NCBI GenBank assembly: GCA_044867805.1
Contig: JBIOVQ010000105.1
Location: 1 to 5,080 of the forward strand
Direction: 5' to 3'
Origin: SG8-41 sp044867805
GTDB taxonomy: Bacteria; Pseudomonadota; Gammaproteobacteria; Burkholderiales; SG8-41
Length of the DNA: 5,080 nucleotides
Below are positions 4,564-5,080 of this stretch, piece after piece (the stretch's first letter is position 1; each line of letters starts with the position of its first letter). Position numbers and translations under genes: made by a program. The notes below the pieces were generated by a model that was not told the DNA's origin, did no database searches, and was given only the letters and a program-made list of their open reading frames with translations.

Positions 4564-5080
4564 ATGAGCAAGATAGCGGAAATCAGGACGTTTCCCATCT
4601 CGGTGCCGCTGAAGAAGACGCTGTGGACAGCGCACGAAGAGCTCAAGGACTCGAGCCTGATCCTGGTGGAGGTGCGCACCGACGACGGGATCGCGGGCTA
4701 TGGGCAGATCCACGGCTCGCCTCAGAAAGGCATCTGCGAGTGGGTCGCGCGCCTGGGCGAAGTCGCCCGCGGCATGGAGGCCACGGCCAACGTGGCGGTG
4801 TGGGAGAAGCTCTTCTCCCTCACCACGCCGCGGCCCGGCGGCATGGGCGGGCGGGACGGCCTGCCGCCGCCGCTGCCGCGCAGCGCGCGTTCCCAGATCA
4901 TGGCCGCGATCGCGGGGATCGATATCGCGCTGTGGGACATCCGTGGCAAGGCGGCCGGCATGCCGGTTTACCGGCTACTGGGGGCGGAGAAGCGGCCGAT
5001 CTTCACCTACGCCACCGGCGGCTATTACCAGCTGGGCGAGCCGGACCGGGTTTATGCCGACGAGCTCGCCGGCTTCGTCG
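4564..5080 (+). CDS. Mandelate racemase / muconate lactonizing enzyme family protein (enolase superfamily), N-terminal part (runs off right edge)
   Basis: The ATG at 4564 opens a frame that stays open for 172 codons to the window end. Residues 1-~125 match the N-terminal capping domain: KIAEIRTFPISVPLKKTLWT, LILVEVRTDDGIAGYGQIHG, then the characteristic helix segment AAIAGIDIALWDIRGKAAGM and PVYRLLGAEKR, where the barrel begins (IFTYATGGYY). Family members abstract a proton alpha to a carboxylate using Mg2+, as racemases, epimerases, cycloisomerases or sugar-acid dehydratases. The metal ligands and catalytic Lys/His lie beyond the window, so the subgroup and substrate cannot be named. Its start is 15 bases after the cysS stop, so readthrough from cysS is likely; only a weak ribosome site is seen. 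A catabolic enzyme directly behind cysS is not a combination I recognise as conserved. Confidence 0.9.
   Translation, partial: MSKIAEIRTFPISVPLKKTLWTAHEELKDSSLILVEVRTDDGIAGYGQIHGSPQKGICEWVARLGEVARGMEATANVAVWEKLFSLTTPRPGGMGGRDGLPPPLPRSARSQIMAAIAGIDIALWDIRGKAAGMPVYRLLGAEKRPIFTYATGGYYQLGEPDRVYADELAGFV

Noticed and set aside
3184..4713. 509-codon open frame on the minus strand opposite cysS.
   Set aside because: It is the antisense shadow of cysS, whose plus-strand product has every CysRS motif; long antisense frames are expected at this GC content.

Overview
The window is GC-rich DNA with the gene order and protein types of a betaproteobacterium (Burkholderiales / Nitrosomonadales-like). This assignment is inferred from the neighbourhood of cysS, a secreted cyclophilin, an L,D-transpeptidase and a TPR protein, and from protein style, not from a marker gene. 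The layout is divergent around an unusual intergenic region of about 555 bases.

Left arm, minus strand (2610 down to 1): an exported TPR protein with an Ala/Pro/Lys-rich linker and a C-terminal NTF2-like domain is followed, through a TGATG stop/start overlap, by a membrane-anchored L,D-transpeptidase (YkuD fold) whose C-terminus carries a second copy of the same NTF2-like domain. A perfect 16-bp stem-loop overlaps the transpeptidase stop codon. After it starts a secreted cyclophilin-type peptidyl-prolyl isomerase that runs off the left edge. All three look like cell-envelope functions: peptidoglycan cross-linking or modification, a periplasmic scaffold, and periplasmic folding.

Right arm, plus strand (3166 onward): a full-length, apparently intact cysteinyl-tRNA synthetase gene (cysS) is followed after 15 bases by the first 172 codons of an enolase-superfamily (mandelate racemase / muconate lactonizing enzyme) gene that runs off the right edge.

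The most interesting part is 2611-3165. The first ~18 codons of cysS are present three times in tandem: diverged copies start at 2789 (copy A) and 2986 (copy B), and the real gene starts at 3166 (copy C). A and B open short ORFs of 67 and 57 codons that begin with a CysRS-like N-terminus and continue into a shared Gly/Ala/Arg-rich tail absent from CysRS. The ORFs abut: the stop of A overlaps the start of B, and the stop of B lies 6 bases before the cysS start. Differences between copies fall mostly at third codon positions, and the one clear indel is 24 bp (in frame), so the short ORFs may have been translated. This could be a relic of repeated 5'-end duplication or an upstream-ORF cascade controlling cysS; the sequence alone does not decide. 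A very GC-rich hairpin zone lies just upstream of copy A. I saw no tRNA, rRNA, CRISPR array or insertion sequence.
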